NCBI GenBank assembly: GCA_022510815.1
Contig: JAFLST010000002.1
Span: forward strand, 72,921 to 136,920
DNA from: Christensenellaceae bacterium
GTDB lineage: Bacteria; Bacillota; Clostridia; Christensenellales; Aristaeellaceae
DNA length: 64,000 nucleotides
Direction: 5' to 3'
Positions 55,937-64,000 of the stretch are shown here, piece after piece; position 1 is the stretch's first letter, and each line of letters starts with the position of its first letter. The notes beneath the pieces are model-generated. The model saw only the letters and a list, made by a program, of their open reading frames with translations, was not told the DNA's origin and did no database searches. A program made the translations under genes and the position numbers.

Positions 55937-56668
55937 ATGAGCTTGTTTCTGATACTGGCATATCTGTTCTTCATCGGCTCCTGTTTCGGCTGGCTGCTGG
56001 AGCTGTTTTTCCGGCGCTTCTTTTCCAGCGTCAACCCGGAGCGCAAGTGGATCAATCCCGGCTTCTGCACCGGGCCGTATCTGCCGCTCTATGGCAGCGG
56101 CCTGTGCATCCTTTACCTGATTGCGTCGCTGGAGGACAAGGGGCTCCTTGCCAATCCGGTGCTTAACCGGGCGGGGCTGTTTCTGGCTATGGCGGTGTGC
56201 ATGACGGTGATCGAATACATTGCCGGTGCGGTCAGCCTCTATGTGTTCAAGGTGCGGCTATGGGATTACCGCGGCGAGTGGGCGAACCTGCAGGGCATTA
56301 TCTGCCCGAAGTTCTCTCTTTTCTGGGCGCTGCTGGGCGGACTGTACTATTTCGCGGTGCATCCTTTCATCCTTGACGCGCTGGCATGGCTGTCGAAAAA
56401 TTTAGCTTTCTCCTTTGTGATTGGCTACTTTTTCGGCGTCTTCACCATCGACGTGTGCCATTCCGCGCAGATCATCACCAGAATGCGCCGGTTTGCCCGG
56501 GAGAACAGCGTCGTTCTGCGCTACGAGGCCATCAAGGAGCATATCCGCGCCGTCCATGCCCGCAATGCTCAGAAGTATCATTTCTTCAAGCCCTTCCATA
56601 CGGAATTGGGTCTGACCGAGCACCTCAGGGAGCTGCTGGAGACCTTTGAGAAGCGCGTCAAATCTTAA
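55937..56668 (+). CDS. Putative ABC-transporter type IV membrane protein (PF06541-like)
   Basis: YLFFIGSCFGWLLELFFRRFF...WINPGFCTGPYLPLYGSGLCILYL, EYIAGAVSLYVFKVRLWDYRGEWANLQGIICPKFSLFWALLG. Confidence 0.75.
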   Translation: MSLFLILAYLFFIGSCFGWLLELFFRRFFSSVNPERKWINPGFCTGPYLPLYGSGLCILYLIASLEDKGLLANPVLNRAGLFLAMAVCMTVIEYIAGAVSLYVFKVRLWDYRGEWANLQGIICPKFSLFWALLGGLYYFAVHPFILDALAWLSKNLAFSFVIGYFFGVFTIDVCHSAQIITRMRRFARENSVVLRYEAIKEHIRAVHARNAQKYHFFKPFHTELGLTEHLRELLETFEKRVKS

Positions 56669-56678
56669 TGGGGGAGTC

Positions 56679-57218
56679 ATGGAAGTCAGAGACATGAGGC
56701 GCAGCGACTGGCACCGCATTCTGGAGCGGGATTATGTCTGCAGAGCCTGCGAGACGGACGGCATGCGAGAGATGGAGAGCGTGCTGACCATCAAGGAGAT
56801 CACGGCGCCTCTGCGTGTGCATAACGGCGCGGAGCAGGTGACCATTGTCGAGAAGGGTTACCGCTGGGTGCAGATCGCCCGGGAGGGCGCGTTTGTCTGG
56901 CTGACGGCAATGTTCGATGACGCTGCTCGTCTGCTGCAGATGTACTTTGATATCACCGCTGGCAACCGCTTTGACGCGCCGGACAACCCGACTTTCCGGG
57001 ACATGTATCTGGATGTGGTGGTCACGGCGGCAGGGAAGATCAGCGTGCTCGATCAGGACGAGCTGGACGAGGCCCTTGCCAAGGGCAACATTACCCCTGA
57101 TGAGCATGATCATGCGGAAGCTGTCTGCCGCGGCCTGTGCGCGTGGCTCGAGGAGCATGGCACTGAAGTCATGGCCCGCTGTGAACGGGTTCTGCGCGAT
57201 CTGGAAGGCAGGGTATAA
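56679..57218 (+). CDS. DUF402-family protein
   Basis: QIAREGAFVWLTAMFDDAARLLQMYFDIT..., DMYLDVVVTAAGKISVLDQDELDEALAKGNIT. Confidence 0.8.
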   Translation: MEVRDMRRSDWHRILERDYVCRACETDGMREMESVLTIKEITAPLRVHNGAEQVTIVEKGYRWVQIAREGAFVWLTAMFDDAARLLQMYFDITAGNRFDAPDNPTFRDMYLDVVVTAAGKISVLDQDELDEALAKGNITPDEHDHAEAVCRGLCAWLEEHGTEVMARCERVLRDLEGRV

Positions 57219-57308
57219 GAAAAACGTCCGGCAGAAAGCGGTTTGCCAAGGTGTTTTCTCCATTGTGTGGTTCAACAGAGAGAAATTGAATTTGTGAAGG
57301 AGAAGCAG

Positions 57309-57914
57309 ATGAATAAGCTGATACCCCGAATCGGAGCGGTCACTGTTTCGATTACGGTTTTCCTTTTTGCGGCATGTTTGATAACCGATTATCAATTTGG
57401 CTCGTACTTCGTATGTATGATGCTGCCGATAGGTTATATCATGATGGCTGCGGGATTTCACCATGAAAGCTGTGAGGAACGGCGGGTAGCTGCCAATGTT
57501 GGACTGATTTTATCTGCAGTATACGTAGCATTGATTTTTCTTGTATACTTTGCGCAGACAACGAGTGTCCGATTGGATGGTTTAAGCGAGCAGGCCATGC
57601 AGGTTCTGGATTTCAAGCGAGGCGGCTTGCTTTTCAATTATGACTTGCTGGGTTATGGAATAATGGCCCTTTCTACCTTTTTTATGGGGCTGTCGATCAA
57701 GGCAAGCTGTAAGGCAGATCATTGGCTGAAATGCCTGATGATGATCCACGGGGTCTTTTTTGTGAGCTGTTTTATCATGCCAATGACGGGCGTGTTCAGC
57801 AGTATGTCCAGTGGAGAAACCAGCATCGGAGGCGTGGCTGCGCTTGTAATTTGGTGCGCCTATTTCCTTCCGATCGGAATATTAGCATACAAGCATTTTG
57901 AAAGAGTAGATTAA
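57309..57914 (+). CDS. DUF998-like polytopic membrane protein, AT-richer than its neighbours
   Basis: MNKLIPRIGAVTVSITVFLFAACLITDYQFGSYFVCMMLPIGYIMMAAGFHHE; multiple TM segments; start at ATG 57309. Confidence 0.65.
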   Translation: MNKLIPRIGAVTVSITVFLFAACLITDYQFGSYFVCMMLPIGYIMMAAGFHHESCEERRVAANVGLILSAVYVALIFLVYFAQTTSVRLDGLSEQAMQVLDFKRGGLLFNYDLLGYGIMALSTFFMGLSIKASCKADHWLKCLMMIHGVFFVSCFIMPMTGVFSSMSSGETSIGGVAALVIWCAYFLPIGILAYKHFERVD

Positions 57915-58049
57915 CAGATTATCAAACCGATATTAAGGGGCGTGGTCGGCCATCAACGCCATGTCCCTGTTTTTGTGTGGCTTTCCCGATTGGCAGGCAG
58001 TTTCAATCTTTGTGGTATGTCGGATAGGCGAAGCGTTCCTTTACACAAT

Positions 58050-58067
58050 GCGCCGCAGGGCGCTTTT
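58050..58067 (+). terminator. Short hairpin terminator
   Basis: GCGCC-GCAG-GGCGC-TTTT. Confidence 0.45.
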
Positions 58068-58081
58068 GCAAAAAGAGATGA

Positions 58082-58951
58082 TCATGTTTTCTGCCAGAAC
58101 TGCCATGCCACGGTCGGCTTGAAGCCGAGTGCCGCGTAGAACGCGTCTCCGCCGCCTGTCATGTGGGTCGCGCCGAGGGGAGCAAGACGGCGATACAGTT
58201 CAGACAGCGCGGCAGCGGCGAGACCCTTGCGGCGGTGCTCCGGTGCGGTGCAGAGCGGCTCCAGATAGGCAAGGCGGTTCTCCGGCACCCACCACATGCC
58301 CGCAAAGCAGACATAGTCGCCGCTTTCATCCTCGATGGCTACGTTAAAAGCCTCGGTCATGTGAGGGGCCTGCATCAAGTGGAGCACTGACTCGCTGTCG
58401 CCGTGCCAAGGCCCTTCCGTGGCTTCATGATCGAATCCGCGCCAGCAGCACTTGCTGATTTTCGCCGGAACAAGCGGTTTTTCAGCAAAACGGTAACCTT
58501 CCGGCAGGGGATGGGTGAGAGGCCTGTCAAAGGGAGCGACATACTCCATGTAGCCGCCGGTCTGCGTATACCCGGCCTGCTTGGCTGCTTCGATCAGCGC
58601 TGTCTGCGCGCCGAAAATCACAAGCTGGTGCTGGCCCTTGGGTCGCGGCATGGAAGCCTCCGCATAGGCCACCATCTCCGGCGCGAGGAATTCATAACCC
58701 GAACGCAGGCTGAAATACACATCCGAAACAGGATTCTCTGTGAAGCAGAAAGCCACGATACGCTCGCCGTCCAGCCAGAGGCGGTAGCGGTGCGTGTACG
58801 ACTTATCCATCCAGTCGGAGGACAGGGCGTACTCAAAGAAAGGCGCGGGGACGCCATTGTGCCAGTCCGGCTCATAGATATCCAGCATAAACTGATAGAC
58901 CGCCATATGGTCGGCCAAGATGCGAAATTGTCTTGTTGTGATGCTGCTCAC
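58082..58951 (-). CDS. GNAT-family N-acetyltransferase
   Basis: YLEPLCTAPEHRRKGLAAAALSELYRRLAPLGATHMTGGGDAFYAALGFKP. Confidence 0.85.
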   Translation of the reverse strand: MSSITTRQFRILADHMAVYQFMLDIYEPDWHNGVPAPFFEYALSSDWMDKSYTHRYRLWLDGERIVAFCFTENPVSDVYFSLRSGYEFLAPEMVAYAEASMPRPKGQHQLVIFGAQTALIEAAKQAGYTQTGGYMEYVAPFDRPLTHPLPEGYRFAEKPLVPAKISKCCWRGFDHEATEGPWHGDSESVLHLMQAPHMTEAFNVAIEDESGDYVCFAGMWWVPENRLAYLEPLCTAPEHRRKGLAAAALSELYRRLAPLGATHMTGGGDAFYAALGFKPTVAWQFWQKT

Positions 58952-58989
58952 GGTTTATCTCCTCTTTGGCAGATCGGGCTTATGAGTAA

Positions 58990-59017
58990 GGGGCGCTTTC
59001 CATACAGAAAGCGCCCC
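58990..59017. terminator. Strong hairpin 3' of the Ig-like gene, no T tract
   Basis: GGGGCGCTTTC-CATACA-GAAAGCGCCCC, perfect 11-bp stem. Confidence 0.5.
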
Positions 59018-59023
59018 AGCAAT

Positions 59024-60544
59024 TTACTTGCCCCAGAACAACAGCTCGAAGGACGGATACTTCTCGGTGCCCTCCTCGGTCGAGACTTCATACATGCCGG
59101 TGCAGCGTCCATACATGTGCACCTGCGCATCCTCGACGAAGGACGGCACATCCTTCGTTGTGACGACGATGATGTTCTTGTAGCCGGACTTCTTTTTGTC
59201 CATCGCCATGTAGACCAGCCACTCGTCGCCGGACTGCTCGATACTCACGCAGTAAAGATCATAGTGCATGATTCTGCCCGTATAGCCGGTGATCTTGCTG
59301 GTGAGAGTCGAGTAGGCGGGCTTGACGGCTTCGGCGCGGTAGCCGGCCCGGATGTCCTCCTCCGTGATGACACGGGCAGCAGTGGTTTGCAGCCGACGGG
59401 TCTCATAATTCTTCTTGGTGAAGACCAGCGTGATGGTGTAGCTGCCTTCGGCCTTCGTGGGAACCTTGAAGGAGAAGGAGCCGGAATTGTTGGTGCGAAC
59501 CTGCTTGTCATAGACGCCGTCGACAATGCACTGAACGGTGGTCTGACCCATGGTGGTGCCGGAAATGGTCAGCGTGTCGGAGGTGATCTCCGTAGGCAGC
59601 TCGGCGTTCAGGTTGACGGGCAGCAAGGTCTTCTGATAGGTCGTGGTCTCGAAGAAGACTTCCTCTGTGACCACGCCCGCGTTCTCCACCGTGAGGGTCA
59701 TCAGCCAGACGCCTTCGGAGGGGAGCCGCACGTCGAGGGAGAAGCTGCCGTTCTTGGCGACGTCAGTCTCAATGACGGTCGGCTGCGGATCGGACATGCG
59801 CATGACCACGCCCACGATGTGCAGGCCCGCGTCGCCGGTGCCCTTGACGGTGAACTTGCCAGTGTTCGTTTCCCGGGGCGGCTTGCTGGTGAAAACCAGA
59901 TCGGAGGCAACCTCCGGCGGCTTGGCGAGACTGGTGGTGAAGGCGAAGGTCTCCATCACCGCGTCCAGCGCGCGCTTGTCAGCCGTCTTGGAGTCGCGGC
60001 CTATCGCCTGATAATCCAGCGTCACGGTGTAGCCGTTGCGGATGGTGCGGCGCATGTAGCCCTGCGTGGTTCCGGCGGCGGTGGTGCGGGTATACTTGAG
60101 CTCGAGCACGCGGCCGTAGCGCTTGGGCGCGTTCTTCCACTCAGCGGAGCTGAACTTGTAGCCCAGATCACCGAAGTAGGAGCCGTTCGTATGACCATTC
60201 TTGTAGGCGGTGCGCACGGTCGTTTCCTGCTGATCGAGATCGAAATACTGCTGCGCCAGATCATCTTTGACCGCAGTGATCTCCAGACAGGCGTCGTCGG
60301 CGGTGGTCCAAGCCTGAAGGAGCACGCCGCGGGACTGGAAGTCCGCCAGCATGGCATCCACCGTGGTGTTGTGCCGCTCGACCCATTCCGGATGATACTC
60401 GATGTTATCCGCCGTGAGGATGATATAGTCCTCGGGGATGGTCACCTCGGCATGGATCGCGTCAAAGGTGAACGAGTCCGCGCAGGCGGAGACGGGCAGC
60501 AGCGCAAGGAGCGCCAGTAGCAGAATCAAAGCATATTTTCGCAT
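59024..60544 (-). CDS. Secreted protein with Ig-like/beta-sandwich repeats, unknown function
   Basis: Signal peptide MRKYALILLLALLALLPVSACA; segments FTVKGTGDAGLHIVGVVMRM...SFSLDVRLPSEGVW and LTISGTTMGQTTVQCIVDG...SFSFKVPTKAEGSYTITL. Confidence 0.75.
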   Translation of the reverse strand: MRKYALILLLALLALLPVSACADSFTFDAIHAEVTIPEDYIILTADNIEYHPEWVERHNTTVDAMLADFQSRGVLLQAWTTADDACLEITAVKDDLAQQYFDLDQQETTVRTAYKNGHTNGSYFGDLGYKFSSAEWKNAPKRYGRVLELKYTRTTAAGTTQGYMRRTIRNGYTVTLDYQAIGRDSKTADKRALDAVMETFAFTTSLAKPPEVASDLVFTSKPPRETNTGKFTVKGTGDAGLHIVGVVMRMSDPQPTVIETDVAKNGSFSLDVRLPSEGVWLMTLTVENAGVVTEEVFFETTTYQKTLLPVNLNAELPTEITSDTLTISGTTMGQTTVQCIVDGVYDKQVRTNNSGSFSFKVPTKAEGSYTITLVFTKKNYETRRLQTTAARVITEEDIRAGYRAEAVKPAYSTLTSKITGYTGRIMHYDLYCVSIEQSGDEWLVYMAMDKKKSGYKNIIVVTTKDVPSFVEDAQVHMYGRCTGMYEVSTEEGTEKYPSFELLFWGK

Positions 60545-60685
60545 CAGTGTCACCAACCTTTTGGATTATGATCGACTTAAAACAGGCGGTATCGGTTAAC
60601 GTGAACAGAAAAACCCATTCCATTATATCACAGGCAAATGCCCGGACGCAACTGCTTATCCATATGTTTTCATTTACCAGTCACT

Positions 60686-61192
60686 TCAGCGCAGCGGGCG
60701 GAAGGGCAGGAGAAAGCGCACCCGTCCGACGATCATCCGCCTGTTCAGCGGGCCCACGGCGCGGCTGTCGCGGGAAGCATCCCGGTTATCGCCCAGAACG
60801 AAGTACTCGTCTTCGCCCAGCAAGACTGGAGGACGCGTGAGGGGCCTGCGCGCTTGCGGACCAAGGTAGTCCTCCCGGAGCGCCTGACCGTCGATGAGCA
60901 CGGAGCCCTCCTCAAAGGCGACGGTCTCGCCGGGCAGGCCCACGACGCGCTTGACCATCAATTGCCGCAGGAAAGGAAGGCGCTTCATCATCCGGCCCGG
61001 GAAAAAGCAGATCACCACGTCGCCTCTCCGCGGTCTTCCCGCGAGGTAATCCCAACGGGAGACGAAGGCCCACTGACCGCTGCGCAACGTCGGCAGCATG
61101 CTCCGGCCCTGAATGCGCGTCAGACAGAAGACATATCGGCGCACGAGCAGCGCGGCAGCAGCGGCAGCCAGCAGATATGCAAGGTCGGTCAT
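60686..61192 (-). CDS. lepB: Signal peptidase I
   Basis: IQGRSMLPTLRSGQWAFVSRWDY, RGDVVICFFPG, MVKRVVGLPGETVAFEEGSVLIDG, EDEYFVLGDNRDASRDSRAVGPLNRRMIVGRV. Start at ATG 61192. Confidence 0.93.
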   Translation of the reverse strand: MTDLAYLLAAAAAALLVRRYVFCLTRIQGRSMLPTLRSGQWAFVSRWDYLAGRPRRGDVVICFFPGRMMKRLPFLRQLMVKRVVGLPGETVAFEEGSVLIDGQALREDYLGPQARRPLTRPPVLLGEDEYFVLGDNRDASRDSRAVGPLNRRMIVGRVRFLLPFRPLR

Positions 61193-61395
61193 GCGGGATC
61201 GGGCCCTTGACTGATGAGCTTCTTGCGGCGCTTGAGGAAGGTTTCGCGATCCATCATCACGATGCGCCCGCATCCCGAGCACCTGATCTTGATGTCCGCG
61301 CCGGTTCGGGTGACCGTCCACTCGCTGGAGCCGCAGGGGTGCTGCTTGCGGGTCTGCACCACGTCGCCGATGCGGATTTCCTGAGTTGTGTCCAT
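61189..61395 (-). CDS. DUF951-family protein
   Basis: IRIGDVVQTRKQHPCGSSEWTVTRTGADIKIRCSGCGRIVMMDRETFLKRRKKL; overlaps lepB start by 4 nt. Confidence 0.88.
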   Translation of the reverse strand: MDTTQEIRIGDVVQTRKQHPCGSSEWTVTRTGADIKIRCSGCGRIVMMDRETFLKRRKKLISQGPDPA

Positions 61396-61459
61396 GGGAT
61401 ACCTCCTGTGTACGGTTATCAGTATTATACAGCCTGATCGCCCGAAACGCAATGAGGCA

Positions 61460-61488
61460 TTGCAATTCTTTTCATTTGTGACTATAAT
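61460..61488 (+). promoter_or_regulatory. Promoter TTGCAA-17-TATAAT upstream of murI
   Basis: -35 61460-61465, -10 61483-61488. Confidence 0.75.
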
Positions 61489-61517
61489 GGGAATACTGAA
61501 TCGGAGGGGGCGGAGCT

Positions 61518-62312
61518 ATGGCGGACGAGAGGCTCATCGGCGTGTTTGACTCGGGTGTGGGCGGTATCGGCACGCTGGCGGAGATGACGCGGCTGATGCC
61601 TCACGAACGCTTTCTATTCTATGGGGACACGGCCCACGCGCCCTACGGCACCAAGTCCCGGGATGAGGTGCTTGGCTATGTGCGGGAGATCATGGCGCAC
61701 ATGCTGGCGCGGGACGTCAAGGCTGTCGCCATCGCCTGCAACACGGCGACCTCGGTGGCCGCGGCGGAGCTGAGGGCTGCGTATGACCTGCCGATCATCG
61801 GCATCGAACCGGCGCTCAAGCCCGCTCATGAGATGCGCCATGGCGGGAGCATTCTCGTGCTGGCCACGCCCATGACCCTGCGGCTGGATAAGTTCCAGCG
61901 CCTGATGGGCCAATACGGCGAGGGAGCCGTGCCGCTGCCCTGTCCGGGGTTGATGGAGCTGGTGGAACGAGAGGCCTTTGAGCAGGCCAAGCGCTATTTG
62001 ATCGAGCATTTTTCGCCCTATGACATGAGCAGGGTGGACGCGGTGGTGCTGGGCTGCACGCACTATGTGTTCCTGCGACCTGTGCTCGCGGAGATTCTGC
62101 CGGATACGGTGCGGGTGCTCGACGGCAATCTGGGCACGGCGCGGCAGCTCCGGCGCGTGCTGGAGAGCAGGGGAATGCTGCGGGAAGCTGGCGAGGGAAG
62201 CGTCACCTTTGAAACCAGCGGCGACCCGGAAACGGTACTTCCGCAGATGAACCGGCTGATGAGGCGCGCGCGGGAGATCATGGAATATGCGGAAAGCAAC
62301 ATGACGAAATAA
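61518..62312 (+). CDS. murI: Glutamate racemase
   Basis: GVFDSGVGGIGTLAEM, FYGDTAHAPYGTKS, AIACNTATSVA, VVLGCTHYVFL. Confidence 0.96.
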   Translation: MADERLIGVFDSGVGGIGTLAEMTRLMPHERFLFYGDTAHAPYGTKSRDEVLGYVREIMAHMLARDVKAVAIACNTATSVAAAELRAAYDLPIIGIEPALKPAHEMRHGGSILVLATPMTLRLDKFQRLMGQYGEGAVPLPCPGLMELVEREAFEQAKRYLIEHFSPYDMSRVDAVVLGCTHYVFLRPVLAEILPDTVRVLDGNLGTARQLRRVLESRGMLREAGEGSVTFETSGDPETVLPQMNRLMRRAREIMEYAESNMTK

Positions 62313-62514
62313 TCTGTTCAGGTTTATAAAAAATCAACAAAGATACGAAGTGACGAAAAAATTCACTTTTCTTTTGTCAGTTTTCATGATATAATTCTTT
62401 CAATAGTGATGGTGGATGCGTTTTGGTTCGTTTCTTTCATCCATGAACGCTATCTTCCGGCTGCTTCAGCCGGAGGTCTGGCAAGCATCAAAAACAGAAT
62501 AGGAGGAACATATC

Positions 62515-64000
62515 ATGGCTGATATCCTGACAACCAATATCCGGAACATGGTCCTCATGGGACATGGCAGCGTAGGCAAGACGACGCTGACCGAAGCGAT
62601 GCTCTACGCTGCCGGACATATTGACCGCATGGGCAAGGTCGAAGATGGCAACACCGTCACCGACTTCGAGCCCGAAGAGATCCGCCGCAAGTTCTCCATT
62701 TCCGCGGCTGCCGCCCCTGTTGACTGGAACGGCAAGGTTATCAACGTGATCGACGTTCCCGGTTATTTTGATTTCATCGGTGAGGCGATGGGCCCCATGC
62801 GCGTCGCTGAGACCGCGGTTATCGTGATCGACGCGGTCAACGGCCTGAGCGTGGGCGCGGAAAAGGCGTGGGACAACGCTGGTAAGAATGGTCTGGGCCG
62901 CATGTTCGTCATCAACCAGATGGACCGCGACCATGCCGACTTCGAGAAGATCGCCAATCAGCTCCGTGAAAAGTATGGCTCCAGCGTCTGCCCGATCCTG
63001 CTGCCCATCGGTAACGGCCCCGCCTTCCGCGGCGTGGTGAACGTGCTGGACAAGAAGGCCTACGAGGGCGCTTATAAGAAGTCCACCGAGGTGGCGATGC
63101 CCTCCGAGCTGGAAGGGGAGCTGGAAGAATACTATACCTACCTGATCGAGCAGGCCGCTTCCTCCGACGAGGCGCTGATGGAGAAGTATTTTGAATCCGG
63201 CGAGCTGAGCTTCGAGGAGGTCAAGGACGGCTTCCGCAAGGGCATGAAGGAAGGAATGATCGTCCCTGTCGTGGCTGTGTCTGCCGCGACCGGCGTGGGT
63301 ATCGCCCGCATGCTCGACCTGATGGCCAAGTATTTCCCGTCTCCCGCGCATCATGGTCACACGACCATCGGCGTCGACCCCCGCAGCGGCGAGGAAGCCT
63401 CCCGTGTCTGCGCGGATGACCAGCCCTTCTCCGCGTTCATTTACAAGACCATCGCTGACCCCTTCGTCGGCAAGCTGTCGCTGTTCCGCGTGTTCTCGGG
63501 CAAGCTGACCACGTCCACCACGCTGTACAACGTCAACAAGGACAAGACCGAGAAGGCTGGCGGTATCTATATCCTGCGCGGCAAGAAGCAGATCAACAAG
63601 GAGTCCGTGCACGCGGGCGATATCGGAGCGCTGGCGAAGCTGCAGTTCACCCAGACCGGCGATACCCTCTGCGATCCGAACAATCCCATCCAGTATCCGC
63701 CGATCGCGTTCCCGGCGCCCTGCATGAGCAAGGCTGTCTACGCGGCGAAGCAGGGTGAGGAAGACAAGGTCTTCTCCGGCCTGCAGCGCCTGATGGAGGA
63801 AGATCCGTCCATCAGCACCGAGAAGAATACCGAGACCACGGAGACCCTGCTCTCCGGTCAGGGCGAAATGCACCTGGACGTGATCCGCAACAAGCTGGCG
63901 ACCAAGTTCGGCGCCAACGCGGTGCTGCAGGACCCGAAGATTCCGTATCGCGAGACCATCCGCAAGACCATCGACGTGCAGGGCCGCCACAAGAAGCAGT
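62515..64000 (+). CDS. Elongation factor G paralogue (EF-G2-like), truncated by window edge
   Basis: GHGSVGKTTLTEAMLY, IDVPGYFDFIGE, NQMDRDHADF, LSGQGEMHLDVIRNKL; in frame to the window edge. Confidence 0.9.
   Translation, partial: MADILTTNIRNMVLMGHGSVGKTTLTEAMLYAAGHIDRMGKVEDGNTVTDFEPEEIRRKFSISAAAAPVDWNGKVINVIDVPGYFDFIGEAMGPMRVAETAVIVIDAVNGLSVGAEKAWDNAGKNGLGRMFVINQMDRDHADFEKIANQLREKYGSSVCPILLPIGNGPAFRGVVNVLDKKAYEGAYKKSTEVAMPSELEGELEEYYTYLIEQAASSDEALMEKYFESGELSFEEVKDGFRKGMKEGMIVPVVAVSAATGVGIARMLDLMAKYFPSPAHHGHTTIGVDPRSGEEASRVCADDQPFSAFIYKTIADPFVGKLSLFRVFSGKLTTSTTLYNVNKDKTEKAGGIYILRGKKQINKESVHAGDIGALAKLQFTQTGDTLCDPNNPIQYPPIAFPAPCMSKAVYAAKQGEEDKVFSGLQRLMEEDPSISTEKNTETTETLLSGQGEMHLDVIRNKLATKFGANAVLQDPKIPYRETIRKTIDVQGRHKKQ

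Noticed and set aside
58403-60520. 705-aa + strand ORF over GNAT and Ig-like genes
   Set aside because: Spans two minus-strand genes and their intergenic hairpin; shadow ORF.

Overview
This 64 kb window is a GC-rich, gene-dense chromosomal segment that looks like an anaerobic Clostridia-type Firmicute. This is inferred from argR-recN, Rnf, HydABC, ppdK, DRTGG proteins, CorA/YugP and an archaeal-type phosphoglycerate mutase. I found no rRNA or tRNA genes, CRISPR array or transposase. Main blocks: (i) nadK(partial)-argR-recN followed by an rnfC-D-E-A-B operon with no rnfG; (ii) ppdK, a MIF-like tautomerase, purB and a SpoVB-like flippase; (iii) an 18.4-27.1 kb electron-bifurcating [FeFe]-hydrogenase island (NuoE/NuoF/HydA-like) with an uncharacterised accessory module: a divergent H-cluster-like protein, two HATPase proteins, two DRTGG proteins and a PHP protein; (iv) glycolysis and nucleotide salvage genes (pfkA, apgM, deoB, purine nucleoside phosphorylase); (v) envelope genes: a nine-repeat peptidoglycan-binding protein, an FHA-RodA-PBP cluster, DacF, and PG-binding/SH3/Ig-like secreted proteins; (vi) a clear THF riboswitch upstream of a folT-like gene; (vii) an EF-G paralogue running off the right end. 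Best leads: the Rnf locus without RnfG, inverted repeats sharing motifs upstream of two hydrogenase transcription segments, the CD3324-like/ParB-like fusion, the hydrogenase-associated sensory module, and the alternative-hairpin leader of ppdK. All calls come from reading the sequence and supplied translations; no searches were run.
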